Shown here piece by piece: positions 25,601 through 35,220 of a stretch of 64,000 nucleotides of DNA. This DNA is from Brachionus manjavacas (Eukaryota > Rotifera > Eurotatoria > Ploima > Brachionidae): the NCBI GenBank assembly GCA_019054805.1, contig JAHQIY010000011.1, positions 1,431,001 to 1,495,000 of the forward strand, written 5' to 3'. Position numbers and translations under genes: made by a program. Within the stretch, counting starts at the first letter, position 1. Each line of letters begins with the position of its first letter. The notes beneath the pieces are model-generated. The model saw only the letters and a program-made list of their open reading frames with translations, searched no databases and was not told the origin of the DNA.

Positions 25601-28485
25601 ATCTAAAAATTTATTTTGATTAAATACTGTAAAGAATTCTAAAAATAGATAATTGTGAAATTCGGAAAAAAGAATATTTTAATTTTGCAAAATCATTTAT
25701 ATTCATCTCAAATAAATTTGGTAAAACCAAATGACCAAAAGTTAACTTGAATTGAACCATTAATTGTTTTTTGAACTGTTTTAAGTTTGACATTTCTCAA
25801 ATATTCTACCTTTACTAAAAAAATTTAAAATAACGTGAAAATGAAATAATTTAGTTGTCGTAAAAATAAATTATTAGTAAGAAAAAATAATTAGAATTAA
25901 TTTTTTGAAGTGAAAATAATTTATCATTTTATTTGAGACTAATGTTTAGACCTTTTGTTTTTTTTTAAATCTCAAGTCTTACCTCCAACTTCTTACTTAT
26001 TTTTTTCAAGTCATTGACTTGGATTAAAAAATATTTAAGTCTGAATTAGAAATTTTTATACCAATTTATTGTTTTTTCTGAAGGTATAATTACCTAAAAT
26101 TACCCAATTTATCAATTATTTTAATTATTATCTGGAAAACATAATAATTGGTTGGAAGAAATTTTTACTAATTATAAATAAAAGTATTTAAAATTAATTA
26201 TTCATAATTTTACTTTTACATTATTCCCATAGATTTTTAGATCAAAATTTATTTTTTCTTTCAAAACTTCAAAATTTTTTTTTAAAATTTCAAATACTTT
26301 TTAAGTTTTTTTTGTTTATTGACTAATTGAGCTATGGTAAAACTGAGTTTTTTAATCAGCCTAGTAAAATTGAATTGAAAAAAATAAAATATCAAAAAAA
26401 CTAAATCAATATAGTATTGATAGTCTACATTAAAATACTGATCGTTTCCTAGGGTTCATTATATTCAGAAAGCAAGTATTTACAATTGAGCAATGTCTCA
26501 ATAGGTTTAACTAAATCATATTTATATTTATTAACTTATTTTAAGAAGTAAAACAAAAAACTGATTGAGATCGGTCTATTTTCAAAAATATTTTAAATTT
26601 CTATGCCTTATCTCATACTGAGAGCAGACTTGTTTTTAAGTCACAGTTTTATTTCTAAGTCAGAAAAATTTAAGTCAAAGTTATGACTTGACTTGACTTA
26701 AGACTTGTGACTTAAAAACAAGTCAGTCTGAGAGAGAATAAATTTTTAGAATGGGGAAAATAAACAAATTGGTGAAAATAAATAAAACTAAGTTTGCTGA
26801 AGTTTTTTTCCTAATTCAAATTTTTCAATTTGAAATTAAATTTAGAATTTCTGGTAGCTTAAAGCTTTATTAAATAAAAATTTTAAATTTTTATCCAAAA
26901 TTTAACAAAACATAAAAAGAAAACTAAGAACAAAAAGCGTTTGAATAATCTGTATTTTGATAATAAAATAAGATTTCGATTTTTTTTTAATTTTGGAAAA
27001 TATCAGAAAAAATTCTTTGATGAAATTATAATCATATCTGAAAAAAAACCTTTGAAAAAATTCCAAAATTATTTTTTCAATTTCTAATTAAAAAAATCTA
27101 ATCTTTTTTAGAGAGTCTAAACTTAAAACAAAGAGGAAATAAAATTTTTCAGAATTCAAATTAATGAAATTTTTACTTTCAGTTTTGATTTGACATGACC
27201 GTAAATTAACGTAACTTTACGAAAATTGTAAATAGGACAAAAAATGTCTCCTTTTAGCCCTTTTCTTTGAATTTGGTAGATTTTAATATTTTAACCATTT
27301 TTACTGTAAAATTGTGTAAATTTGAGTAAATTAAGGTAATATTTTTTTTGTTACAGAAAAAAGTTTAAAAATTAATAAAATTACAAGATTCAAAGAAAAG
27401 GGATAAATGATACTTTTCAATTTACGTAAAACTACGTAAATGAACCTAAATTTACTGTCGACCATCATGTCAAATCAAAACTGTAAATAAAAAGAACAAA
27501 TGACTAAAAAAAACTTCTAGGTATCGCGGTGGGTGAAATCAAAACAGTTCTGGACGAAGCCGACATCCAGCAGATATCGATGCGAATAATATTTGTTCTC
27601 AAGGTTCAAGAAACTTTGAATCGATTTAATCAATATTTTTGCTTTAAATGGTTAAATATTCGCTTTGAAGAATTTAACTACGAAAAAGAATATAAATTTA
27701 TCAAAACAAAGGACAAAATTATAAAATTCCTTTCCAAACATTTTTCCACAATCGAGCCAGAGATCAAATTAGTCGACCCGTCCAAGAGATTGGAAGACAA
27801 CTTAAATGAATTGTCAAGAGCAACAAATGCCGACTTAAAGGCCTTGAGAGAACTATTGACAAATCAAATAACTGATGTTGAGACCAAACTTACCAATTCT
27901 CAGCAGAGACTAGAAGACTGCTTGGTCGAAATGTCCCGAAAGACAACTAACAATTTCGAATCAACTCAGCAAGATTCGAGTGAACAGCTTGAATCTGTAC
28001 AACAAAAAGTTCTAAATTCGCAGGAACTTCTTAACACAAATGTAAACGAACTCACCAGAAACACGAGTGCAAAAATCAAGGCTCTTAAAAACTCGTACAA
28101 TTCCCAATTAAAAAATACAAAATCAGAACTTATGAGCAAGCAAAAAGACCTAGAGAATAATTTAACTACATTGGCTCAACTTACAAATCAAATGAATCAG
28201 ACCTGTCTTAATCAATTCAATGGCATAAATCGGACATTTTCTGATTTGTTTAACAAAATGTCTGATCTTAAAAATGACATGGTCAATATGAGTCAGCAAA
28301 TGAATGATTTAAAGAATGTGCAAAATGATTTAATGAACATAAATAAAAAATTTAGCTCTCAACTTGAAGATTTTATGATTTCGACCGAAGTTAAGAAAGT
28401 TTTAGATGAACTTGTTGATGATTTGATTGAAGACTCAATGCCAGAGAATGAACAGATAGATTCCGATGAACAAGATGCATTTTAG
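19691..28485 (+). CDS. TRPA1: TRPA-family cation channel with ankyrin repeats, six coding exons, about 1339 aa
   Basis: Exons by splice sites and phase: 19691-19843, 21701-21896, 21948-22075, 22141-22290, 23059-25486, 27521-28485. All introns are GT..AG and the joined frame is open. The N-terminal half (about residues 95-740) is a long ankyrin array with TPLHL-type turns (MTPLHLLVK, FTALHYAV, MTPLHLAFK, NTPLHLSSSNGH). The pre-S1 segment LLKHETTEQLLKLKW matches the conserved TRPA linker. Six hydrophobic segments follow from about residue 794 (S1) to 1018 (S6), with pore helix and filter MVLGEL near 977. The exon 5/6 junction restores FNLFVGIAVGEIKTV, the typical end of S6. In the membrane such channels pass cations in response to chemical, thermal or noxious cues. 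The C-terminus (about 1080-1339) is an unusually long coiled coil. Orthology to TRPA1 rather than another TRPA subtype is not settled. An unseen 5' UTR exon is likely. Confidence 0.88.
19844..21700 (+). other. TRPA intron 1 with internal direct repeats
   Basis: This 1.86-kb intron (GTAATT..TTTATTTAG) contains the repeat at 20049-20235 (partner of 17157-17350). That repeat is flanked by a second direct pair, about 19955-20020 and 20300-20370, which share GAAAGTATTTACCTTAAATT and TTTAGTTAAGAT. No exon was recognised inside. Confidence 0.6.
22291..23058 (+). other. TRPA intron 4
   Basis: This 768-bp GT..AG intron joins phase-0 exons (LEGIRLD to LVDENQ). The open frame at 22814-23065 runs across its acceptor and is not coding. 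Confidence 0.7.
23059..25486 (+). CDS. TRPA1: TRPA exon 5: most ankyrin repeats plus S1-S6
   Basis: This is the largest exon, residues 210-1018 plus one base of the next codon. The acceptor AATTCTAG at 23051-23058 is chosen because it continues the frame as LVDENQMTPLHLA; the later AG at 23063 would break the repeat. The donor is GTAAGT at 25487. Hydrophobic segments: FYSNILLYLLFLILFALY (S1), SSVILVFISVNLV (S2), WAEVGTFVMAFLAIV (S3), IAVLSSFIVFSFLIQ (S4), FFPIFFLIYIGFNLSY (S5), LIYFMFIGLMCIITFNLF (S6). The filter has Glu (LGE) where vertebrate TRPA1 has Asp (LGD). Confidence 0.9.
26618..26734. repeat. Short foldback element with possible 7-bp target duplication
   Basis: The left arm GACTTGTTTTTAAGTCAC (26628-26645) is mirrored by GTGACTTAAAAACAAGTC (26707-26724). 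CTGAGAG flanks both sides in direct orientation (26618-26624 and 26728-26734), fitting a target-site duplication. A relative with GACTTGTTTAAAAGTCAC arms lies at 63485-63572. Confidence 0.7.
27169..27495. repeat. Foldback element in TRPA intron 5
   Basis: The end arms CAGTTTTGATTTGACATG (27180-27197) and CATGTCAAATCAAAACTG (27466-27483) are exact complements and extend outward with a few mismatches. Inside are CGTAAATT/AATTTACG motifs and a TTCTTTGAAT block with its mirror. It is MITE-like and non-coding. Confidence 0.8.
27521..28485 (+). CDS. TRPA1: TRPA exon 6: end of S6 and coiled-coil C-terminus
   Basis: This exon starts after the acceptor AAACTTCTAG and encodes 320 residues. After a TRP-box-like stretch (VGEIKTVLDEADIQQISMR) there is a basic and aromatic linker. 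Repeated amphipathic segments follow, about 45 residues apart (LEDNLNELSRATNADLKAL, LEDCLVEMSRKTTNNFES, LNTNVNELTRNTSAKIKAL, LENNLTTLAQLTNQMNQT), then helices ending in acidic DSMPENEQIDSDEQDAF. The periodic L-x-x-x-L-x-x-x-T pattern suggests an internally duplicated coiled coil that could drive multimerisation. The final part of this exon plus the 3' UTR is copied eight times, inverted, in the downstream array. Confidence 0.85.
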
Positions 28486-28505
28486 ATATAGTTTTAACTT
28501 AATTT

Positions 28506-28527
28506 AATAAAATCAATGTAAAATAAA
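28506..28527 (+). promoter_or_regulatory. TRPA poly(A) signals
   Basis: AATAAA occurs at 28506-28511 and again at 28522-28527, 20-40 nt after the stop codon. The same arrangement is preserved in the eight inverted copies in the array. Confidence 0.7.
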
Positions 28528-28797
28528 TATTTTGACAATTTTCTATTTTTTCTCAACTAAACTGGTAATTTTTCGATAAATCACAAATGTAGGATAAGGA
28601 AAAATCACGTAAAATTACGAAAATTTCGGTTATTATATGAAAATTTCGAAAAATTACGAAATAATCAAAAACCCTAGTAACGAATCAGCACTTTATATTT
28701 TATTAAAAATATTAAATTTTATAATGAAATATTAATAATAATGCAATTTCAAAATCTTTACTTCATTCTCAAGAAATTTGCTGAAAATTTTCTTTAC

Positions 28798-28828
28798 TAG
28801 TAGTAGTAGTAGTATTAGTAGTAGTAGT
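28798..28828 (-). repeat. (TAG)n microsatellite at the 3' end of the CR1-like element
   Basis: About ten TAG/TAT triplets, read as CTA on the minus strand, sit exactly where the minus-strand non-LTR element ends. CR1-type elements often end in a short simple repeat instead of poly(A). Confidence 0.65.
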
Positions 28829-31790
28829 GTGAGCTAAAACACATAAGTGTGAGTGGAGTTCATAACGCTGCACTTTATCAGCTTGCAACCTAAGTTGCAT
28901 TAAGTCAAAGTTCCTCAGTATCAGATTCTGTAAATAGATCTTCTCCAGGTCTCCGACTTCATTTGTCTATCAATTTTGGCCTTTAACTGATTGACCGTAT
29001 CAGTCCCTACTATTTCCGAGGGTAAAAGGTTCCTGCTTGTCCCCTCACTTACTCCCTCATTCTCTCTAATATCCAAATCTACCTTCTTGAACCCTTTCCT
29101 TATCTTAAATATTTGTAATAAGTCCCCTCTTTTTCTTCTTGTTTTCAAGTCTGTTAGACCAAGCTCCCTAAGTCTTTCTTCGTACTCTAATCCTCTTAAT
29201 TCTATTACCATCTAAGTCGCCCTTTTCTTGATTCCTTCGACCTTATTAATTTCACTTCTAGTCATAGAATTCCATACCGCCGAAGCGAATTCTAACGAAA
29301 GTTCTGATGAAAGCTGGGTACAGGTTTTAAACAACTCTTTATTAAAAAATTTGAAAGTTTTCCTCATTCTACCTAAAGCACTGTTAGCTTTAGATACCGC
29401 CGCTTTTCCTTGTTTACTATGTTTCCCATTATTTGAAACCATAATACCCAGATCTTTTTAAACTATGATTCATGCAACCATACTTTTTCTTCTCCATGTT
29501 GAATGTAATATTTGTTTCTTGGTTTCTTCTTCGCGTAAAGTATGATATTGCATTTATTACTGTTTAAGGACATTGACCACTTCTTGCACCAGCTATCTAT
29601 TTCATTAACATCTGCTTGTAAATCTGATTGTGACATTTCGTTCCCCTCTGAAATCACCTTACTTTAATCAGCGTAAATCTCCATTATGTTATTTATTTTG
29701 TCTGGCAGAACATTGATATGTATCACAAAAAGTAAGGGACCTTATACTGATCCTTAAGGCACACCATTTGTAATATTTCTACACCTTGATTCTGAAGTGC
29801 CCATAGCCACCTTTTGCCTTCAATCGCTCAAGAAAACCCTAATCCAGTCGAGTAGTTTACCACATATTCCATACGCTCTTAACTTGATGAGTAGTTTCCT
29901 ATGTGAAATCATATCAAAAGCCTTCTCAAAGTCCGTGTATAGTTCGTCCACTTATTATTACCCACGCTCATCAACACCTTAGGCTGACACTCCAAAAGGT
30001 TAGTAACACACACCTTAAGTTGTACAAAAGCATTCTGTCAACTAGAGATCAAACTATACTTGTTTAAATGTGCTGTTATTCAATCTCTAACTATTCCTAC
30101 CATTACCTTACAACATAATGATGTCAAGGAAACTGGTCTGTAATTAAATGCCATGAGTTTACTCCCTTTCTTGTACAATGGGAAAAAGTTCGCTTCCCTC
30201 CATTCATCCGGTACATCTCTTATTTAATGAGTTACTGAAGATGATGGCGAGTGCTTTTGAAAACTCTTGAGAGCAACTTATTAATACCCTTTGTGTGACC
30301 CCCTCTCCGCCTGGTGACTTGTCGCAATTTAGTTTCTCCAACCTTGTTTGCACATATCTACTCTCTTATCTTTCTTCTCCATCGCACATGAACTCCGTTC
30401 TCATTTCAATTTTCTGAAAGTCACCAAGGTCTACCGAAAAGACCGATTCGAATTGTTCATTCAAAATCTCCGCTATCTGACACCTGTTTGTTGTTGTACT
30501 TCCGTCTTTCTTAGTTAAAGAACCAATTCTCTCATTTAGCTTCTGCTTGCTTTTCATGTAGCTGTATAGTGCTTTTGGATTCTTAGAGTAGTTGCTTGCG
30601 AGCCTCAACTCATAAACTGAGATATTAGTGTTCATGACCCTTTTAACATTTTTGCTAATCTCTTTGTACTCTTCATATTTCCCAGTATCTCTTCTATGAC
30701 CCTGTATCCAACTGCGCCATTAATTTCTATTTCTTCTCATCAACGATTTAAGATCTTTCGTAACCACGGTGGCCGGATCCTTTGATTCGCATCAACTTTT
30801 ACCTTTGGAATTTTTCACTAGCGTCATTTTATATTTTCAGGAACTCTTTATAAGATTCGCGGATGTTCTTGTCCACAAGAGCAACTATCCAATTGATGCT
30901 CTCTAAGAATTTGTTCATTCCTATATAGTCCATCTTCTTGTAGTTGAATTTACTCCTCCTAAACTTGTACCCAAACTCTTTCACCTTCAATTTTAACTTG
31001 TATCTCCAACTCAAACTTAAATGACCATTCTCCTTGCCACCGAGGATTTCTCCTGGTTCAAGGTGATCCATTCTCTCCTGCGCCTCCGTTATGATTAGAT
31101 CCAATATGTTAGCTAATTTATTTGGCTCCTTTTGGAAAGTTTTAAAACAGACATTCTGAGTCAAAAACCCCTCGCTTAGACAGTTCACAAATTCTGCCGC
31201 ACTCTCTGTCTCCGTTAAAATTTTTGCCTCTAAGTTATCACTCCAATCCAGTTCAGTATAGTTGAAATCACCCACCAGTAATAACCCACTTTATAACCCC
31301 CGTTTAACTTAATTATTCGCCATTTCTATCGATTTGATTTGATCTCACTATCTCTCACCCTGTGCGTCTCCTCACTTTCTGTTACCCCCTTACTGTTTCT
31401 TATTATTTTTGGTCTATACATTCACCCTAACAGAAGTTTTTCCTTTCCCTATTCAGCTACACACCAGATTTGCTCAATTTTATTTGAATTAAGTTGTTCG
31501 TTGTCGATTTCCGTGAAGTTGAAGGAATCTGAATCACTAGCATATATACAAACTCCACCTCCTCTCTTTCTCCTCTCGATCTTTTCGGAAACATTCGTAG
31601 CCATCAATGTTATTTACACTTATTTCATTGAACCAAGTTTCAGAAATAAACAACACATCATAGGTCTTCTCTATACACAACGATCTCAGTTCTTCGAACT
31701 TCTTCGGTGTTAATGATGTTGATTTCGCATACCAACAACTTAATTCACTCGAACCCTCAGAAATAAAAACCGGGACTAACCCTAACCTGT
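28829..31790 (-). mobile_element. CR1-like non-LTR retrotransposon, decayed ORF2
   Basis: On the minus strand, 5' to 3': the endonuclease start (KFEELRSLCIEKTYDVLFIS with ETWFNE near 31640), the endonuclease core (GDFNYTELDWSDN near 31270, then ILDLIITEAQERMDHLEPGE), the linker (NPKALYSYMKSKQKLNERIG), RT fingers (EWREANFFPLYKKGS and NYRPVSLTSLCCKVM near 30170), thumb (WCKKWSMSLNSNKCNIILY near 29560), and the C-terminal YEERLRELGLTDLKTRRKRG near 29170. There are many stops and frameshifts between 29660 and 30360, and the catalytic FADD block is not intact. ORF1 is absent. It is an inactive copy of a family different from the one at 9.7 kb. Confidence 0.85.
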
Positions 31791-31869
31791 ATTTAACAAG
31801 GACTGATTTTTATTTGATATAAATATGCTCTAAATAAAATATAAAAATATGTAAGTAGCTAATAAAAAC

Positions 31870-32145
31870 TGAATTCAAAATACACCCAGAAGTGAGTTAC
31901 TTTAATTTTAGGGTTTTAAACATTAAAGAGTTTTTTTTTCAAGGTAAAACGTAATTAAAATAACTTCAAGTTTTGAAAAGCTTTTTTTTTTCTTAAATTG
32001 AAAAAATGTATACCAAAAAAAAAAGCTAACTGATTTCTGATTCTGTGAGAAATGATTGGTTATAATTTTTTCCCAATAAATTAAAGCTAAAATTAACCTA
32101 AATACAAAGACCCAAGCAAATAAGAAGGTGGTATTAACAGTTTGA
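31870..32145 (+). repeat. Diverged relative of the array unit (matches 37160-37487)
   Basis: Colinear blocks are shared with every array unit: AACTTCAAGTTTTGAAAAGC, AATGTATACCAAAA, TTTTTTCCCAATAAAT, CTAAATACA and GGTATTAACAGTTTG. The divergence is far higher than between array units, so this is an older copy lying outside the array. Confidence 0.6.
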
Positions 32146-32183
32146 TTTAGCTACAGTACATCCTAAAACTAACTTCATCGATT

Positions 32184-32397
32184 TCTTTCCTTTCCTCTTC
32201 CTTTCCTCTTCCTTTCCTCTTACTTTCCTCTTACTTTCCTCTTCCTTTCCTCTTCCTTTCCTCTTCCTTTCCTCTTACTTTCCTCTTCCTTTCCTCTTCC
32301 TTTCCTCTTCCTTTCCTCTTCCTTTCCTCTTCCTTTCCTCTTCCTTTCCTCTTCCTTTCCTCTTCCTTTCCTCTTCCTTTCCTCTTTTTTTCCTCTA
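32184..32397 (+). repeat. Polypyrimidine minisatellite, 11-bp period
   Basis: About 19 copies of CTTTCCTCTTC, with a few TTA for TTC variants, give an unbroken C/T run of over 200 bp. It is followed at once by a purine run (AAGAAAAAAGAAGG...). It could adopt triplex (H-DNA) structure. The Lys/Arg/Glu-rich frames on its minus strand are artefacts of the repeat. Confidence 0.9.
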
Positions 32398-32543
32398 AGA
32401 AAAAAGAAGGAAAAAGAAGGAAGAGGAAAGGACTCATTTCTAAATTTGGTAATGTTAACCAGGTGAACAAAGAGACGAAAAGGTATGCCGAAAGTTAGAA
32501 AAATTAACAAATCTGCAAACAAAGCCATTGGCCGAGAGAGACA

Positions 32544-32737
32544 CGCTACACCATCGTCAAGCTGAATGGAGCAACGTACTTTTCGAAGTTTGATCTAAAA
32601 ATATATACAACCAGGTAGTGTTGTTAAGCGAGAGGTCACGCAGCATTACGACCTTCTGTACACATATTGAATTGTTCAGAAACAAAAGACTGAATTTCAA
32701 TATCAATTTTGCATCAGAACTCTTCCAAAAAGCGTGA
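32544..32737 (+). pseudogene. Ty3/gypsy-type RT fragment
   Basis: RYTIVKLNGATYFSKFDLK is followed, after a +1 shift, by YNQVVLLSERSRSITTFC, then LFRNKRLNFNINFASELFQK. These are RT motif A (FSKFDL with the catalytic Asp), the S-x-x-S-R-x-x-T-x-F segment and motif B of Ty3/gypsy polymerases. The rest of the element (motif C, RNase H, integrase, LTRs) is not present. Confidence 0.7.
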
Positions 32738-32850
32738 ATTTGACAGGAAAGCCTTGACACTTCCACACTGGAAGCCTGCGAAGGATTCTCAGGAATGTTG
32801 ACCTTTACAAAATAACTTTACAAAATCACAGATCCATTAAGTCAATGTAT

Positions 32851-32980
32851 TAAGAAAGAAAGACTGCGTTAGCTTGGGCTTGTACTTAGAATGAAACAGG
32901 GAAACAAAAAAGCCTTTAAATGGACAACTCAAATGCGACATAAGGAAGGACGACAAGCAGTAAAATGGAGGTCTACAACC
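32851..32980 (+). pseudogene. Non-LTR RT C-terminal tail fragment
   Basis: ERLR-stop-LGLVLRMKQGNKKAFKW then HKEGRQAVKWRST matches the R-L-R-W-L-G-H-V-L-R-M...G-R-P-x-x-x-W-R signature found at the end of RTE/R4-like and other non-LTR polymerases. There is one in-frame stop where Trp is expected. It is a short isolated relic. Confidence 0.65.
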
Positions 32981-33133
32981 ACGAACAATAATTTATTTTA
33001 TTTCTTGAAACGATGCCCTTAAAATCCCATTAGTATTGTTTAAAAATAGCAATTTTGTAAAATTTGATGAATTTGATAGAATGAAAAATAACAATGTATC
33101 ATGTTTATTAATCTACCTTTCTTCGATGATAAA

Positions 33134-33705
33134 CTGTTTTTACGAAATTTTACGTGATTTTAAGTAATTTTCGAAAAATAAAAACACTTTAAGTAAATTT
33201 TAGTAAATTTAAAAAGGGCCAACAAAAAACTGTAAAAATGGCGATTTTTAGGAATTTTTTTTTCAGAAAATTAAAATGAAAATTGAAAAAAAAAATTACG
33301 AAATTTTACGTAATTTTACCTAAATTTTTATTAAAAACGGAAAAAATGGTAAAATTTTAGTAAAAAAGTGAGAAAAAATAAATTTTTATAAATTATAAAA
33401 TCTGGTGATTTCGGAGAAGATTTTATCTTTTTAATATTAGATTATTTATCTTTATGATGAATTTTAGTAAATAAAGTACACAATTTGTGTTATTTATATT
33501 TAAAAAGGATGATTATAACAATGAGTTATGTTTTGGGTCTTTTTTTTCATTTTTTATAATAAAAATTTACGCAAAATTTCTTAATTTTTTTAATTTGCTA
33601 AAAAAAAAAGAAAAATTCCTAAAAATCGCCATTTTTTCAGTTTTTTTTGCCCTTATTATATTTACTAAAATCTACAAAAATTTTCGTAAAATTTAGTAAA
33701 AACAC
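33134..33705. repeat. Foldback element, about 570 bp
   Basis: The ends GTTTTTACGAAATTTTACG and CGTAAAATTTAGTAAAAAC are complementary. Further in, AAAAATGGCGATTTTTAGGA is mirrored by TCCTAAAAATCGCCATTTTT, and AAGGGCCAAC by a TTGCCCTT block. The open frame at 33487-33696 lies in the right half and is not a gene. The TTTTACG/CGTAAAA motif richness is shared with the elements at 118-666 and 27169-27495. Confidence 0.8.
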
Positions 33706-33726
33706 AGCACTACGGTAAGGTAAAAT

Positions 33727-33950
33727 CGAATGATCTTATGCAGAAATTTGATGATGATGCTTTTAGTCTATTCACAACTCAAAACCAAAAAATCGCTTAA
33801 AAATTAAGAAAATCTTTTTTCTAATTAGCTTTAAAATTTATTTTTCGAAATAATTACAATATTTTAAAATATAAAAGGATTTGTATAAGAATATGCATTG
33901 ACATTAATGGAAATTTAGTTTGAACTAAATATTTACAACTCTAAGAAAAT
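33727..33950 (-). pseudogene. Diverged relic of the Ly6-gene start and upstream region
   Basis: CGAATGATCTTATGCAGAAATTT aligns with the start-codon region of the array Ly6 genes, but the ATG is changed to ATA. Downstream blocks (CAACTCAAAACCAAAAAATC, AAAAGGATTTG, GGAAATTTAGTTTGAACTAA) follow the array order seen at 35940-36110. It is an old degenerate copy lying outside the array. Confidence 0.6.
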
Positions 33951-34294
33951 TTTTCCTACATTTTTAGGATTTAATTAGGATTTTGAAAGTTTTTTAAATA
34001 AATTAGTTGATTCCAAACAGCAAAAACTTAGACTAAAAATAAGCTGTTTTTTATCAGCCGAAGATAGTTTTGTTATGAGAAATTTATCTGAAGTATTTAT
34101 CTTAAATAATAGCTAAAACAGTAATAGCTGAAAGATTCATTGAAAATTCTATAAAATTATACTTTCTAATTTTTTTTTAATATGTGTTTTATTTGTTTCT
34201 AAAATTATCATTTTAATTCATTCGAATCTATCAAAATAAATAAATGAAAATGATGATCCTTTGATATGTTCGCAACCTATTTGCTTAATTTTTT

Positions 34295-34403
34295 TCTTTA
34301 ATTAATCTTTCTTTTTTCTTGAGTTTAAATACATTACTAAAGTCTTTTTTTTCTTTAATTAATCTTTCTTTTTTCTTGAGCTTAAATACATTACTAAAGT
34401 CTT
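34295..34403 (+). repeat. Tandem duplication of about 54 bp
   Basis: The block TTTAATTAATCTTTCTTTTT through ACATTACTAAAGTCTT occurs twice head to tail with one or two changes. Confidence 0.8.
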
Positions 34404-34535
34404 AATGATATGATAATGCCAGTTTATGTCGATTAGTTAAATATAAATGAATTCTTTTATTACTATTATTATTTAACTTTACCAATACGGAATAAAGCAT
34501 CAAGCTTAAAAAAGGCCTGCAAAAACTAAAACACC

Positions 34536-34757
34536 ATGAGGAGTCGGATTTACAGGTTAGATGGTCAGTAATTCGAGCAGTCTATTGAAAAACAGCAGAA
34601 AATTCTTCAACCAAAATCTGATCGAATCCGCGAGAAACTGGAATCATCATTTGGAATCAAAGAAAGCTCCCTTTATCCAAATCTTTTAAAATGCTTTCAT
34701 GTAGTGAATATCAGGATTGGTAAAGTAAAAATTTTCGAAAAATTATCTTTCTGGTAG
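34536..34757 (+). pseudogene. Unidentified coding relic, one in-frame stop
   Basis: A 74-codon frame from ATG to TAG is broken by a single stop at codon 12. The translation after it (FEQSIEKQQKILQPKSDRIR, EKLESSFGIKESSLYPNLLK) has protein-like composition in an otherwise AT-driven region. The I-x-x-K-L-x-x-x-x-G-I-x-x-x-x-L-Y-P-x-L pattern faintly recalls the end of FRG-type domains, but this is only a resemblance. Confidence 0.3.
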
Positions 34758-34805
34758 AAAGAATAGCAAGTGACAATTTTGTATACCAAAAAGTAATATT
34801 TGATT

Positions 34806-34920
34806 TGAATGATTTAAAAAAATGAAGTGTTCAATATTGTGCTTCTTTTCGTTTATCACAAAAAGCAGCAGACCAATTAAATTATAAGATTCTTAAGGTT
34901 TCAAAGGTGGAGTAAAACTT
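34806..34920 (-). repeat. Diverged inverted copy of array segment 36540-36665
   Basis: AATATTGTGCTTCTTTTCGT, ATCACAAAAAGCAGCAGACC and TTAAGGTTTCAAAG are the reverse complement of blocks at 36560-36650 and of their equivalents in every unit. It abuts the left edge of the array (34936) in inverted orientation. Confidence 0.75.
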
Positions 34921-35095
34921 TTCATTCTTTTCATTTTTATTTCCACTTTTTTTTCTTTGTGTTTAATTTCTATAAGTAACTTATTTATGTAAGGGTTTCA
35001 GGACTAAATTTATTAAAATGCCTTAAAAATTTTAAAGCATTGAACGATAAATCGCAGACATACAAAGTTTTGACTGTAATTTAATTTCATTGATT

Positions 35096-35220
35096 CTAAG
35101 AAAGCCTTCGATATCATACTCCGAGAGGCCATGTAGGCCATTTTACGATCTTAAGCCAGCCACAGAAGAAAGTTCACTTGATAAAGCTCATCTATGAGAA
35201 AAACGGGTGTAACTTAACAT
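35096..35220 (+). pseudogene. RT motif-A relic carried in each full unit
   Basis: The frame reads FIDSKKAFDIILREAM-stop-AIL, then in another frame KVHLIKLIYEKNGCNLT. This is the motif-A region (F-I-D-x-x-K-A-F-D) and following helix of a non-LTR reverse transcriptase. Near-identical copies begin at 46259, 50357, 55142, 59067 and 62982. It was captured before the array expanded. Confidence 0.65.

Larger units (their letters stand above)
25487..27520 (+). other. TRPA intron 5, 2.03 kb, with two foldback elements
   Basis: The donor GTAAGT and acceptor TTCTAG join a phase-1 codon (G|GT). The intron carries the short foldback at 26618-26734 and the longer one at 27169-27495. The second ends only about 25 bp before the acceptor. 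Confidence 0.75.

Noticed and set aside
32220..32528. Lys/Arg/Glu-rich open frames on the minus strand
   Set aside because: They are translations of an 11-bp polypyrimidine minisatellite, in overlapping frames of equal quality.
33487..33696. 69-codon hydrophobic frame
   Set aside because: It lies in the right half of a foldback element and is made of A/T runs.
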